Source of the DNA: Leucocoprinus leucothites
Lineage: Eukaryota > Basidiomycota > Agaricomycetes > Agaricales > Agaricaceae
Assembly: GCA_013368445.1 (NCBI GenBank)
Contig: JAACJO010000012.1
Span: forward strand, 1,161,001 to 1,225,000
Direction: 5' to 3'
Length of the DNA stretch: 64,000 nucleotides
Below are positions 24,116-36,178 of this stretch, piece after piece (positions within the stretch are counted from its first letter, which is position 1; each line of letters opens with the position of its first letter). The position numbers and the translations under genes were made by a program. The notes under the pieces were generated by a model. That model worked only from the letters and a program-made list of their open reading frames with translations. It was not told the DNA's origin and made no database searches.

Positions 24116-27100
24116 TGGCTAGTATAGGATTACTTACAGTTAAACCAACACATGATCAAGGACAAAACACCACTACCCCTCATAGGAGAAGTCATTGACA
24201 AGCTGAAGGATGCAAAATACTTCAACAAACTTGACCTCATCTAGGGATACAACAACGTCTGGATCAAAGAAGGAGACAAATGGAAGGCTACATTCTTAAC
24301 AAACAAAGGACTCTTCAAATCAAAAGTTATGTTCTTTGGAATATGCAACTCTCCAGGAATGTTCCAGAGGATGATGACAAGCATATTCTGGGAATTAATC
24401 CATGAAGGAGTGCTGACCAACTACATGGACAATTTTGTAGTACTGGCTTCATCCATGAAAGAACTCCAAGAATGAATAATCCGATTCCTCAAGGTTGTAG
24501 AGAAATACAACCTATGCTTCAAACAATCCAAATGCAAATTTGATGCCACAGAAATACCAATCCTTGGAGTATGGATAGGAGGGGGAGAAGTAAAAATGGA
24601 ATATGACAAAGTCTCAGCAGTCAGAAATTGGGAAATACCAAAAAACACCAAAAGTGTCAAAAGCTTACTAGGATTTGTCAACTTCTACAGATGGTTCATA
24701 TGGAACTTCAGCCACATTGCAGCCCCACTCAACAAACTCACAGGGAAAGGGGAATAGAAGTGGGAAGAAGATGAACAAAAAGTGTTTGATGAACTTAAGA
24801 GATTAGTCACAGAAGAGCCAGTCCTTGCCCTACCACAGCAAACCAGACAATTTAGAGTAGAAGTGGATGCATCAGGACATGCTATAGGTGGAGTACTATC
24901 ACAAAAACAGGACAACAAATGGAAACCCATTGCATTTCTATCACGCACCATGAACCCAGCAGAACAGAACTACAAGATATATGACAAGGAACTTCTAGTG
25001 ATTGTGGAGGCACTGAAAGTATAGAGACAATACCTACTAGACACAGAAACCCAATTCAAGATATGGTCAGACCACAAAAACCTGAAATACTTCAGGGAAC
25101 TCCATAAACTAAAACAGACAACAAGCACAATGGTACTTCAAACTCCAGGACTACGACTTCACAATCAAACACATCCTAGGAAAGACAAACACAAAAGCAG
25201 ACATACTCTCACAAAAAATGGGTTTCAACACAAAAGATGACAATAGAGACATCACTTTACTAGGGGAGAAAATATTCATCTTGGAAATAACACCCGAAGA
25301 AGAGACCACAATGGAGATCATCATACTGTGCAACACACACTTTCAAGTGAAAGGGGATAAAGATATCCTGAAAAGGATCCAAAACCACATGACATGCGAA
25401 ACAATGTTCCAAGAAGCCCAGAAAGACCCCAAAATAGCCTGGGAAGAAGACAGAATTCCTTATTTCAAAGGATAAATATATGTACCAAAACTTGCCAAAT
25501 TATGGGAAGACATCATGATCACACACCACAACAACCCAGATGCAGGACACCCAGGGCAGCACTGCATGATTGACCTAATCAAAAGGACCTTCTGGTGGCC
25601 ATCATTATGAAGTGACATCAAGCAATTTGTTAAAGATGCCACATATGTCAACAAAACAAGGCATCGCACACCTGATCAGTGGGACCACTACACCCATTGT
25701 CCACACCATCATAACCATGGGAAGAAATCAGTATTGATATTATTGGACCACTCCCACTGTCACAAGAGAAGGACACCATCTTGGTGATAGTCAACAGGTA
25801 CTCCAAAATGATATGACTCATCCCCACAACAACAAACCTGTCATCAGGAAAACTAGCCAAAATCTACAGAGACAAGATCTGGAAACTCCATGGGATTCCC
25901 CAGGGCATTGTCAGTGACAGAGGGCCACAATTTGTGTCAACATTCATGAAAGAACTATACAAAGCATTGGGAACCAAACAAAACCTTTCAACAGCCTATC
26001 ACCCCCAGATGGATGGACAAACAGAACAAATCAACCAGGAAGTCGAAATGTTCCTATGACACTATATCAACTACAAGCAGGACAACTGGGTGAGGTAGCT
26101 TGCAATGGCAGAATTCCAGTATAATGATAAGGCACATTCAGTGACAGGCCAATCTCTGTTTTACATCAACTATGGACAACACCCATGGAAAGGAACCCTG
26201 ACAGTCAAAACAGAGATACCATCCCTGGAAGAATGGTTAAAGCGACTGGAGGAGACAAGAAAGAAAGTATTGGCAGCATTAAACAACAACTGAGAAACAA
26301 TAGAAGAACAACACAATTGGCAGAGAGGACAAGCCCTCAACCTCAGGGAAGGAGAACTTGTGTGGGTTGAAGGTACCCACATTGCAACCAGCTGACCCAC
26401 AAAGAAGCTCAATCACAAGAGATATGGACCCTTCAAGGTATGTAAAAGAACCAATCAGAGAGGGAGCTTATTGACTAGAACTCCTAGAAGGGTGGGTGAT
26501 ACACGACATTTTCAATGAGAACCTCCTGACACATCACCATGGACTGGAGTTTGATACACAAAAACTTCCCACCCCACCACCACCCAACCTTATCAAAGGA
26601 GAAGAGGAATATGAAGTGGACAAAATCCATGGTCACTGGAAGAAGTGGTGTGGTACCCAAAACCTGGTACACTGGAAAGGCTACAGGAACAAACATGACC
26701 AATGGGTAGTGAGATCAAATTTAGAACATGCAAAGGAGGCAGTCAAGGATTACCATTGGAAGGTTCTGGGACAAAAACCTTTAAAAGAGGGGGGTAGAAC
26801 ACCAAAGTAATGCATCCCAACCAGACCACCACAATGCTATACACTGACTATATCTACACTCTAACAACCTACCTTGACTCCAACCAAGTTATCATGTACC
26901 CAGCCACTACCTACCCCTCTACAGATGCAGTTATCCAATGCAACACAGCTATGAGGACAACTCACACCACCTCCACTGCCAACACAACCTCCAATGCTAT
27001 CATATACCTTGATGTAGAAGACATTAACAAATGCAATGAGGCACAAAAAGATGGCCTCATGGAATACAATGCAACTATCAACACCATCCAGAAGCTTATA

Positions 27101-27194
27101 GCTATTGAGGACCATATCAACTCAATCAACGAGATAGCTACAGAGGCAGTATCTCTCCTTATTGGCATTGAACCCTGACTTGTTCAGCTCCTCT

Positions 27195-27554
27195 TGTCGG
27201 GATTGCAAACCCCTGCCAAGTCCTGTCTGCATAATATCGGCTCATTATCTGTATGGTATCCAAGTTTCATCTCGCCGTGCTGACCATACATTTTTCCGTA
27301 CATTTATTCGTTGTTATCATAATGTAACTGAGCATGTTGTCTACGAGACAAGCTCTGTATTCAATATTGTCCTATAAGTAGTGTGCCAACATGTCCTGAC
27401 ACTTCAGTTCTCACGTCGAGATACTGAAGTGAGTTTGTTATCTAGTCTTTCTTACTTTTCTTACTTATGCTAATCATATTCGTAGTATATATTTATCTTT
27501 CAGGTATTGACTATAGTTCTCGTGTTGAGATACTGAATATATATTTATCTTTCA
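27195..27554 (+). repeat. 5' LTR of copia element
   Basis: 360 bp, TG...CA termini. It contains CCTATAAGTAG near 27371-27381, a plausible TATA region, and a twice-repeated motif (GAGATACTGAA) near its 3' end. The sequence just after it (GGTTATGGGCCC) is the expected primer-binding region. Confidence 0.92.
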
Positions 27555-27603
27555 GGTTATGGGCCCCGCCCCATTGCATTGCTAAAGAAAGAAATTATCT
27601 ATA

Positions 27604-30600
27604 TTGAAGTTTACGATAACTACCAATATGCTGTCCTCTGCAGTTCCGAAGTTGGATGTGTCTGGTAGTAACTGGGCAATATTCGCAATACGTTTCCAGA
27701 CAGAGGTCCAAGGAAAGGATCTGTGGGGCCACTTCGATGGTAGTGAACCTCGCCCTGTAATCAGAGCTTCACCTTCTGCTAGTCAGACTACCAGATCCCA
27801 GTCTGGCGCCACTCCTTCTGCTCCTACTACACAACCCACTGCTACTGCCTCTGATGCTACTCCTGCAAACCCTGCCGCTTCGAGCACTGCCTCCACTCCT
27901 GCTACTGTTCCTGCCACACCCTTGCAGACTGCCGTCCCTACGAGCACTCAGCCTACCCCTGCTGTCACGACAACAGCATCTGCCATCCCTACTCAACCTA
28001 CACAGCCTGCCGTCACAGTCGAGATGGTCGAGAGTTGGGTCAAGAATGAAAAATTTGCTCGTGCCTTGCTCGCCCAATGACTCCCTGACTCTACTTTTTT
28101 GGTTGTATCTGGACAGCCAACCGTCAAAGAAATGTGGGCAGCCATAGTGCAGGAATACACTTACAAGAGTGCCTTCTCACAGGCATGTCTTCGTCGTGAC
28201 TTCATGTCCATGTGATGCCCTGATAAGGGTGATATTCGTATGTTCCTGAGTGAGCTTCGCTGCCGTAAAGCCGAACTTGAAGCTGTTGGTGTCATCATTA
28301 ATGATGATAATTACAGGAATGCAATAATACAATCCTTACCTCGGTGGCTTGCTTCATATGCTTCGAACCAGCTCTCTGCTGCCTGACTCCATAGCTCCCT
28401 CCAACACACCATAGATCCCAACATCTTGATCATCTTAATTAGTGATGAATGGGATAGAACACGCCCCGATCGATCCAGGGGTGGTGCCACTAAAGCTGAA
28501 AGTGACAATGCTTTGATAGTTGTGGGAAACAAGGGAGGGGGCAGTGGTGGAAACAATGGTGGCGGTGGAAAGTTCAGGGGAAAGGCGAAAAAGAAGGGGC
28601 CATGTTGGATTTGTGGCAGTGATCACTGGAAGAGAGAATGCCCTAAGAGAGGCACTAGTGAGAAGAAGGAGGGGGAGAAGGGAGGTAACGCACCTAGAAA
28701 GGGTGCCAGTGCCAATATTGTCACCAAAGACGATGACAATGACTGCTCCTTCATGGTAGAGGAGCTATTGGACTATGAGAGTGACTCGAGTTGGTCCAAA
28801 CTCGAGGCTGATCACTTGAATAGTGTGTTGGAAAGTGATGAAGGGATCACAAGTGAAATTGATTTCGGATTGGATTTTGAAGAAGTCAATATCGCTGCAA
28901 ATGAAGAGGTCATCAGTGTCAGCGAATCCACTCAAACACGAGTCGAGGTGTTCGACTCAGGTGCAACAACTCACATTACTCCCTACCGTGATCATTTTTC
29001 CACCTTCAAATCCATTCCCCCTCAACCCTTGCATGCTGTGAACAAGAAAGCTTTTGATGCTGTTGGAAAGGGTGAAGTCACTTTAGACTTACCAAATGGT
29101 GCCACTTCATCCCAACTCCACCTGAGTGAAGTGTTGTATTCCCCCGAGGCTGGTTACACACTTGTATCCATCGGTCGGCTCGATGATGCCGGATTCTCCA
29201 CCATATTTGCAAATGGAAAGTGTGTCATCCATGATGCAGGCAGCGCCCGAGTAGCTGAGATCCCAAGGAATGGGAAAGGCCTGTATAAACTAGTCAGAGA
29301 GGGTGCAGAGGAAGTGAATGTGGCGAGTGAACCACTCACCCTAGATATGCTCCATCGCCGCTTGGGCCACATCGCTCCTGGAGCTGCCCGGAAACTTGTC
29401 TGTGATAGTCTAGTCACTGGCTTGAAGCTTGACAATGGAAGTGATACTGATTTCTTCTGTGAGTCTTGTGCCTATGCAAAGGCGACTTGGCTACCAATCT
29501 CCAAGTTTTGTGAGGGTGAGCGGGCGGAAAAGTTTGATGATGAAATCCATTCAGATGTCTGGGGACCTGCACGCACTGAAACAAAGAGGGGCAAACGTTA
29601 TTATGTGACATTTATTGACGATTTTTCGAGGTGGACTCATGTTGATTTCCTCTCAAATAAATCTGACGTCTTCGAGTCATACTGCAACTTCGATGCGTGG
29701 TGTGAGACTCAGTTTGGCATGCGTATCAAAGCCCTGCACTTGGACCGTGGTGGTGAATACACTACAAACGAATTTCAGTTATACCTCAAATCCCGCGGCA
29801 CGAAAACAAAGCTTACCGTGCATGATACACCCCAGCACAATGGTGTTGCCGAACGCCGAAATCGAACGATCATCAAATGCACTCGTGCCTTGTTACATGC
29901 CAGTTGTTTGCCAAAGTTGTTGTGGGCAGAGGCAGTTGCCCACGTTGTGTGGTTGATGAACCGAATGGGCACGAAAGTGGTAGAAGGACAGACACCTTTT
30001 GAGGCATTGTACGGTCGGAAGCCGGACTTGCGAACGATACATGAGTGGGGAGAGGGGGTGTGGGTACACCAAGCCAGTGGTGACAAGCTCGGTGGACAGG
30101 CAAAGAAGGGACAATGGGTGGGATATGACACAGAGAGCAACGGCTCTCGTGTGTATTTCCCAGACATGGGCACTGTCAAAATTGAAAGAAACTTTCATTT
30201 TGTCAATACGGGTCGCTCCGGGCTCGAGGGGGAACACTTACCTGGGAATGAGCCTCGAAACGACGGCCCACGGAACAGCAAACCTTCAACAAGCCATCCT
30301 GATACAACCCCTATCCCTCCAACTCCTTCCCCTGATGAAAAACCCGTTGAAACCGAGCCACACAAATCAAGTGCTGAGAACGACAACGTCAACCCTGGAG
30401 AAGCACCCTGTGATGACATTCCTCAAGCCAGAAGGACTCAGCGCATTAGAAATCCAAGCGCAAAAGCTCGGGCAATCCTTGAGGGGACAGCAGTGACATT
30501 AGCCAAGGAAATCGATTGGGTTGATGTCCATGTTCTTGCGGCAGATATTGAGGAGACAGAGGGGCTGGAGCCAGGAAGCCTGAGTGAGGCAAAGACAAGG

Positions 30601-32133
30601 GGTGACTGGGAATTGTGGAAGAAGGCGATGGAAGAGGAACTTACCATGCTGGGTGATGCCAGCACATGGGAACTCGTTGACCCACTGATCGGAGTCAACA
30701 TCGTTGGATCCAAATGGGTCTTTAAAGCAAAGAAGGACGCCGCTGGCAACATTGTCCGCTACAAGGCAAGACTCATTGCACAGGGATTCTCACAAGTCCT
30801 GGGTGTTGATTATTTTGACACGTTTGCACCTGTTGCGCACCTCTCATCAATCTGTTCCGTACTTGCCATCGCTGCCGCCCGTGATCTGGAGATCCATCAG
30901 ATTGACATCAAAGGGGCCTACCTTAACGGGAAATTAAATGATGATGAGAACATTTACATGCGGCAACCACCCAGCTTTGTCTCTTTCTCTCATCCTCATC
31001 GTGTATGCCGCCTCAAGAAGACCCTCTACGGCCTCAAGCAATCTGGGAGACGATGGTATCAATGTCTCTGTGAAATATTAGTCGATAATCTGGGATTTTC
31101 ACGCTGTGAAGTCGACCAGAGCATTTTCTTCAAGACCATCACCCCTGACCTTGTCATTATCCTTGTTCATGTCAACGACTGCACGATTGTCGCGTCAACT
31201 GTTGCATTAATTGATTGGGTGAAGCATGGAGTGAAGGAATTCGTGGAGATTACGGATTTGGGAGAAATCCACTGGTTGTTAGGCATTGAGTTGAAAAGGG
31301 ACAAAGAACTTGGTAAAGTTTCACTTTCCCAACGTTCTTACATTGATCCTTCAATTCGCCGCTATGGTTTCGAGGATGCGAAGCCTGTCAGCATGCCTAT
31401 GGACCCCTCGACTCGACTTGCATCCACACAATCGCCTCAAACAACTGCCGAAATCACTCGAATGTCCAAACAGCCATATCAAGAGGCTGTCAGCACGCTT
31501 ATGTATGCTGCACTTGGAACGCGACCGGATATCGCATATGCAGTGCAGGTGCTCTCGAAGTTTTCAAGAAATCCCGGGGAAGCGCATTGGGAGGCAGTGA
31601 AACAAGTCTTCAGGTATCTGAAGGGGACTCAGGAGTATTGGTTGACATACGGAGGCATTGGAGAAGGCCTCAAGGGATTTACGGATGCAGACGGCAACAT
31701 GGCAGAGGACCACCATGCTACATCAGGGTATGCCTTCATTATTAATGGTGGAGCGGTTTCTTGGAGCACGAAGCAACAAGAAATCATTACTCTTTCTACT
31801 ACAGAGTCCGAATATGTTGCCGTAACACACGCTGCTAAGGAAGCATTGTGGCTCCATTCGCTCATATCCCAAGTCTTCAACATCACGCTCCCCTTGACTA
31901 CCATTTTTTCTGACAACCAATCCGCCATTGCACTTGCCAAGGACCACCAGTATCACGCTCGCACCAAACACATCAACATACGCTATCATTTTATTCGCTG
32001 GATCATTAAAGAGGACAAGATTCGGCTTGTCTATTGCCTGACCAAAGACATGGTCGCAGACGTCTTCACGAAGGCACTTGTGTTGCCGAAAGTCAAGCAT
32101 TTTGCTTGTGAACTTGGCCTTGTCAAGGTTTGA
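27604..32133 (+). pseudogene. Copia gag-pol polyprotein with three stops and a dead RT
   Basis: One reading frame covers the whole polyprotein, broken only by TGA at 28078, 28213 and 28384 in gag. From 28387 it is open for about 1,250 codons. In order it has a zinc knuckle (CWICGSDHWKREC, near 28604), protease (VFDSGATTHIT), integrase zinc region (LHRRLGHIAPG, CESC) and DDE core (HSDVWGPA, HLDRGGEY, HNGVAERRNR). RT (RYKARLIAQGFSQ, VDYFDTFAPV) and RNase H (DADGNMAEDHHATSGYAF; TTESEYVAVTHAAKEA) follow. The RT box normally Y-V-D-D reads H-V-N-D (31168-31179), so the catalytic Asp is lost. It ends with a conserved KVKHFACELGLVKV tail. It looks inactive despite the long ORF. Confidence 0.92.
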
Positions 32134-32140
32134 GGGGGAG

Positions 32141-32500
32141 TGTCGGGATCGCAAACCCCTGCCAAGTCCTGTCTGCATAATATCGGCTCATTATCTGTAT
32201 GGTATCCAAGTTTCGTCTCGCCGTGCTGACCGTACATTTTTCCATACATTTATTCGTTGTTATCATAATGTAACTGAGCATGTTGTCTACGAGACAAGCT
32301 CTGTATTCAATATTGTCCTATAAGTAGTGTACCAACATGTCCTGACACTTCAGTTCTCGCGTCGAGATACTGAAGTGAGTTTGTTATCTAGTCTTTCTTA
32401 CTTTTCTTACTTATGCTAATCATATTCGTAGTATATATTTATCTTTCAGGTATTGACTACAGTTCTCACGTCGAGATACTGAATATATATTTATCTTTCA
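32141..32500 (+). repeat. 3' LTR of copia element
   Basis: 360 bp, same termini and length as the 5' LTR, differing by about nine transitions. Followed directly by CCTCT, the target duplication. Confidence 0.92.
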
Positions 32501-33330
32501 CCTCTCCCTTCAGGACATTGACAAGAATGCCACACAGACTGTCAACAGACTACAAGGCTTACACTCCCACAATGACACTGAGTACATGCACAAACTTCAG
32601 TTCAAGCTCGTCCAACAGTCAGGAAAATACCAGTATCTCAGTATCACCAACATCCATAACTATGTCAATGAAATCCAAGCCTCATACTCTCACACTGATA
32701 GGATGAGAGAACTGATACTCACAACAAGATGCTCCCTACCATCTACTACAGTCAACGAATGCAAATGCCCTCACTCCCTTATGTCATCTGCCATCTTGAG
32801 CTCTCACTCCCAACTATCATACAAATCAGCTGACGAACCCATGCTTATGCACCCACCAGCCAACAACATAGCCAAACCCCCAGTTGAACCCACATTAGAA
32901 CCTGCCTTGTCCCAAGAGGCAGAACACCTAATGAAATATCTGCATACCTACTAACACAATGGAGGTGTCACCTGGTTCAAACCAGCAGGATTCAACACCA
33001 TGAAAGATGATGATAAATCCAATACCACCTATTGGGATGATGTCATGAATACCTTCATAGCCACCCACAGCAACCTCAAGATCTCCCATAGTGGGTACTC
33101 CATTGAAGGCTTCCAAGGTGGCCCACCAAATGCTCCTTTCTTCATAGTTGCTGTACCTGACAATAGAGGGTTCATCATTGGCCCCACCAAGAAATCAATG
33201 GCCCGCACTACCATTGAAGGTTTCTAAGAAGACTTACAATTTATCTCCTACACTCCCATATGCCATATCTTACACAGACATTTACATTAGTTCAAGAGGA
33301 CTTGAACCATAGAAAAGGGGTAATATTATG

Positions 33331-33590
33331 ACTTTACTTGGTTCTAGTACTTCCCATGTCAGTTTCTATTTTTGTAGTTACCCCACTCCCATGTCATAGC
33401 CTATGTCATGGTCTACATCATAGTTACCTGAGTCCTCTGACTCATACTTACCTAGGTCTGCTTCCTTCTTCTATATATAGACTCTTAGGTAGAGTGTACT
33501 CCTTATGCTTTACCACTTGTATCTTTCTCTTTATCATTCTCAAGCCTTTGCCAGAGTTGCAACCTGAGTTCCAATGAAAGTTATAACAGA
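33331..33590 (+). repeat. 3' LTR of family A, truncated
   Basis: After a purine tract (AGAAAAGGGG) the sequence matches the first ~260 bp of the minus-strand family-A LTR, including TCTATATATAGACTC and CCAGAGTTGCAACCTGAG. Homology ends near 33590, so the right half of the LTR is lost. Confidence 0.7.
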
Positions 33591-33989
33591 TTGATTCCAA
33601 ACAGAAAGTAATTCAGGGACAAGATTGGGATTAAAGGCCTTTGAAGTTCCTTTTGAATATTTAGGAGGTAAAATCTTGAAGTTATATAGTGCAGGAATAC
33701 CAGATAATGGGACAGTACACATTGGGGAAGCAAAAAAATCGCAGGGAAGGTCAAACTCAGGGCTGTATTTATTATTTAATACCAGCAATCATTTGATATC
33801 TATTTTTGGAGAATAATCTATATTTATATATCAGATAGGGCTAGATAGCTGCCCTATCTGACAGATAGATACTCAATCTGGTCTGATCTGTCACATATAG
33901 ACAAAATCTAGTAACCAACCAGATGTCACACAACTGTGATGGTCCCTAAGGTGGAGATGCTAAGGGTAAAATGCCTATACCCTATAGGG
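33591..33989. other. Unidentified repeat-region sequence
   Basis: A 63-codon plus-strand frame (33625-33816, MGLKAFEVPFEYLGGKILKL) lies here with no recognised motif. The rest is A+T-rich with many stops. It sits between the truncated family-A LTR and the CCHC cassette and may be a scrap of another element. Confidence 0.3.
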
Positions 33990-34869
33990 AGAGTGTTACC
34001 ATACAATATACATGGAAATAGTTTCTATCCCAACTCTGTTTACAGGCCAACCTTGAGACCAGAGCCAAGCAAACAGTCAAAGGGTAGAAGGAGTCCTCAG
34101 AGGACCTCAAACCAGTTTTCTGGACCATCTCAGATGTCATTGACCCATCAAAACTGTCTAATCAAGATACAATTACCCTCAGCCAGAACCTTAACAAAGG
34201 TCCTGAATCATTGATTTTTGCTGCTTTTGCCAGAGCATCTAAAAACAACCACAAACAAAGCATGATCCTCCAGGTGGTGAACTCTGTATTGAGCACTGGC
34301 TCTGAAGTCACAAACAAACTATCAGTAGTCAATATTGAGCTTTCTGGCCCCTGGTACCTAACCAAGGTAAAGCCACAATATGCTAAATGCCTAATAAAGG
34401 CAGGGAACATCTACAATACCAACCGTGCCCTTGTAGCCACCTTCCACCCCCTCACCCTTGCCTCAACAAACATGTTAGTCCTCATGGTACCATCCCCCTA
34501 GACAGTGGACTCTAGAAGGCAGAGAACAAGACAACAATGCTCAGCTCTGAAAAAAGTGTCACTCAATGATCACATCAAAGGCACAACACAGGTTACAACA
34601 ACTATATCTAGCAAAGGAAGCCTTATTATGCTTACCACTATTACCTTCAAAACCCCCAGTACCTTCTTGTTCCCCTCCAAAATATTCTCCTTGACTACCA
34701 CCATATCCCTCAGCCATGCTACAGACTGTAGGATATGCCACTTACACACCCACCTTACCAAAGATTGCCTCTACAAGAAGATTTGTGATGGCTGGTATAT
34801 GGCCTTTGGGGAACAAAGCTCCAAAACATCCAATGCCCCAAAGCCAAAGGTCTCCACCTCAGCATCCTA
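33990..34869 (+). pseudogene. C1 gag-like CCHC protein, 5'-truncated (plus copy)
   Basis: From about 33990 the plus strand matches the minus-strand protein at 51542-50439, but in shifted frames at first. Shared blocks are ETRAKQTVKGWKESSEDL, SNQDTITLSQNLNKGPESL, SVVNIELSGPWYL-KVKPQYAK and YNTNRALVATFHPLTLAS. The C-terminus holds a zinc knuckle, CRICHLHTHLTKDC (CX2CX4HX4C), then GWYMAFGEQSSK. This pattern resembles gag/ORF1-type nucleic-acid-binding proteins carried by basidiomycete non-LTR elements. A TAG at 34500 and a small deletion break it. No catalytic domain is present. Confidence 0.7.
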
Positions 34870-35479
34870 ACCTCCCTGTCTCCCTGAACTTCATTAGACA
34901 GTAACTCAGATGATTAGCTACTTAATAATACTTGACTTAGACTCCTACTTGACCTCTGCTCCCCCTGTAACTACATCCATAAGCCAGCCCAAATATAGAA
35001 TATTTTGCAGCCAGCTCCAGTCCAATTTAAAAACTCCCCCAATTTGCTAACAGGATCTCCACCAGTTAACCAATGCTAATTGTACCAGACAACAAACAAC
35101 TTGCTCTGGCTTTTCTGACTGCTATGAACCCATTTCCCATAGAGTGGCTCACAATTGACACCAAGGCTAAGATAGTTAGCTTTATGAAAGAACAAGACAG
35201 CAAAGTAAGCATAACCACACTATACAGGATATCTAGACTAATAAAACTCAAGGTCAAAGTGGCTACAGCATTCACCAGCAAGTACAAGTCTGCTGGAAAG
35301 GCTGAATGCATCCTTGAGACTACCAATGCATCACTTGCAACCAACAATGATCCACTGCTCATCACATTCACTGACATTGAAAATTTGAACCAAAGTAGCC
35401 CATGGTTCATAATCAATGTTAAGAAAAGTTGCCATGTGAAACACCTCATTAGCCAAGGACTCACAGTCAACCTCTTTAC

Positions 35480-36178
35480 TGTTATAAATGTTGATTTGAT
35501 TGATGCCTACTGTGACTTAATCATCTTAGATGCTGACACAGCCACACAGTCCAAGGCCGCAGTTTTAGATTGGAAAGAATACATTAGTAAATTTGATGTA
35601 GAGGAGGAACGATTCGATGTTGATTGGAATGAGTATAATTGGACAGATGTCATTAGGAGAATTAGGAGGAATGGTTTTGCTGTCTGATTGTTATAGACTA
35701 ATGAGATTGATAAACAGACAATGATGGTTTTATGGATATTGCATTTGGATTGGAACTATTCAATATCTAACTATGATAGCTGTTACATCAGTGGACAGAT
35801 ACATATTTATCAGAATTGTGATAGTGATCCCAGACTTGTAGTTGTAGTTTCATAGTTTGATATCATTTCATTTAGTTAGTATTTAAGGACTTTGTATTTG
35901 GAAGATTAAATGCAAGTTTAATCTTTCCTTTGTTTCCTAGACTACTTGTGTTTACTCGCCCTGACTTGAATTCACTTGTATCATTGTTGTTGTCTCGAAC
36001 CTCTTGCTACCTTAGACTTACCTCAAAAGTCTTCTTGGCCTTCTCTTACTAAGCTTTTGAGAATACTCAAGCTTATTAATTGAAGTAGGTTAAAGACCAG
36101 TTAGCCACTGTCTTACGTAACCCAATCATGTGTTGTGACATGTGACGTTACTAGGCACTCTGACTGTAAATCTTAACA
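35480..36178 (+). repeat. 5' LTR of family B
   Basis: 699 bp from TGTTATAAATG to TCTTAACA, matching the solo LTR at 23426-24115. Its first 207 bp hold an uninterrupted frame (VINVDLIDAYCDLIILDADT ... RRNGFAV, stop at 35685-35687) shared with the solo LTR. The downstream half has the TATTTAAGG element and a pyrimidine-rich end. Confidence 0.93.

Larger units (their letters stand above)
22680..26810 (+). pseudogene. Pol of family A: protease, RT, RNase H, integrase, chromodomain
   Basis: A retropepsin motif opens the ORF (VTALVDSGCSHAAINKKLVE), followed by FLGHNWLVKHNLEVDW. RT begins KVYPMTPKEENEL and reaches FFIPKKDGSLWLV, where the solo LTR interrupts it. It resumes at 24121 (IKDKTPLPLIGEV, MFFGICNSPGMFQRMM). 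The catalytic box reads YMDN instead of YMDD, so polymerase activity is lost. RNase H (VEVDASGHAIGGVLSQ) is well kept. Integrase pieces include WKLHGIPQGIVSDRGPQF and TAYHPQMDGQTEQINQE. The chromodomain near 26610-26760 reads YEVDKIHGHWKKW and NLVHWKGYRNKHDQWV. Stops at TAG or TGA correspond to W, R or Q codons in relatives; a few frameshifts are also present. Confidence 0.85.
27195..32500 (+). mobile_element. Complete Ty1/copia retrotransposon with target duplication
   Basis: Two 360-bp LTRs (27195-27554 and 32141-32500) flank a gag-pol region. Both start TGTCGGGAT and end TTATCTTTCA. CCTCT occurs immediately before and after the element, a 5-bp duplication. A purine tract (GAGGGGGAG) precedes the 3' LTR. 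I count about nine differences between the LTRs, all transitions, which suggests a moderately recent insertion later hit by C-to-T type mutation. It interrupts the post-pol ORF of family A. Confidence 0.95.
26810..33227 (+). pseudogene. Post-pol ORF of family A, split by the copia insertion
   Basis: The start codon overlaps the pol stop (TAATG, 26808-26812). The first part (26810-27194) encodes about 128 residues including YLDVEDINKCNEAQKDGLME and IQKLIAIEDHINSINEIATE. After the copia element the same protein resumes near 32506 (AEYMHKLQFKLVQ-type block at 32570-32640; SYKSADEPMLMHPPANNI; LSQEAEHLMKYLHTY) and ends at 33227 with APFFIVAVPDNRGFIIGPTK. No known domain was recognised. The same protein follows pol in copy 2, so it belongs to the element. 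Confidence 0.65.
22430..33590 (+). mobile_element. Family-A Ty3/gypsy chromovirus, copy 1, with two nested insertions
   Basis: The element starts with a ~60-bp LTR fragment (22432-22490, TTTACTTGGTTCCAGTACTT). It then jumps to protease-RT at 22680, so 5' LTR and gag are largely deleted. Pol order is protease, RT, RNase H, integrase, chromodomain, followed by a post-pol ORF and a 3' LTR (33331-33590, truncated on its right). A family-B solo LTR (23426-24115) splits the RT, and a copia element (27195-32500) splits the post-pol ORF. The segment 22491-22680 between LTR fragment and protease has no recognisable content. Confidence 0.85.

Noticed and set aside
34505..34870. Separate small zinc-finger host gene
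   Set aside because: It is the C-terminal part of the C1 repeat protein, present in at least two other copies in the window.
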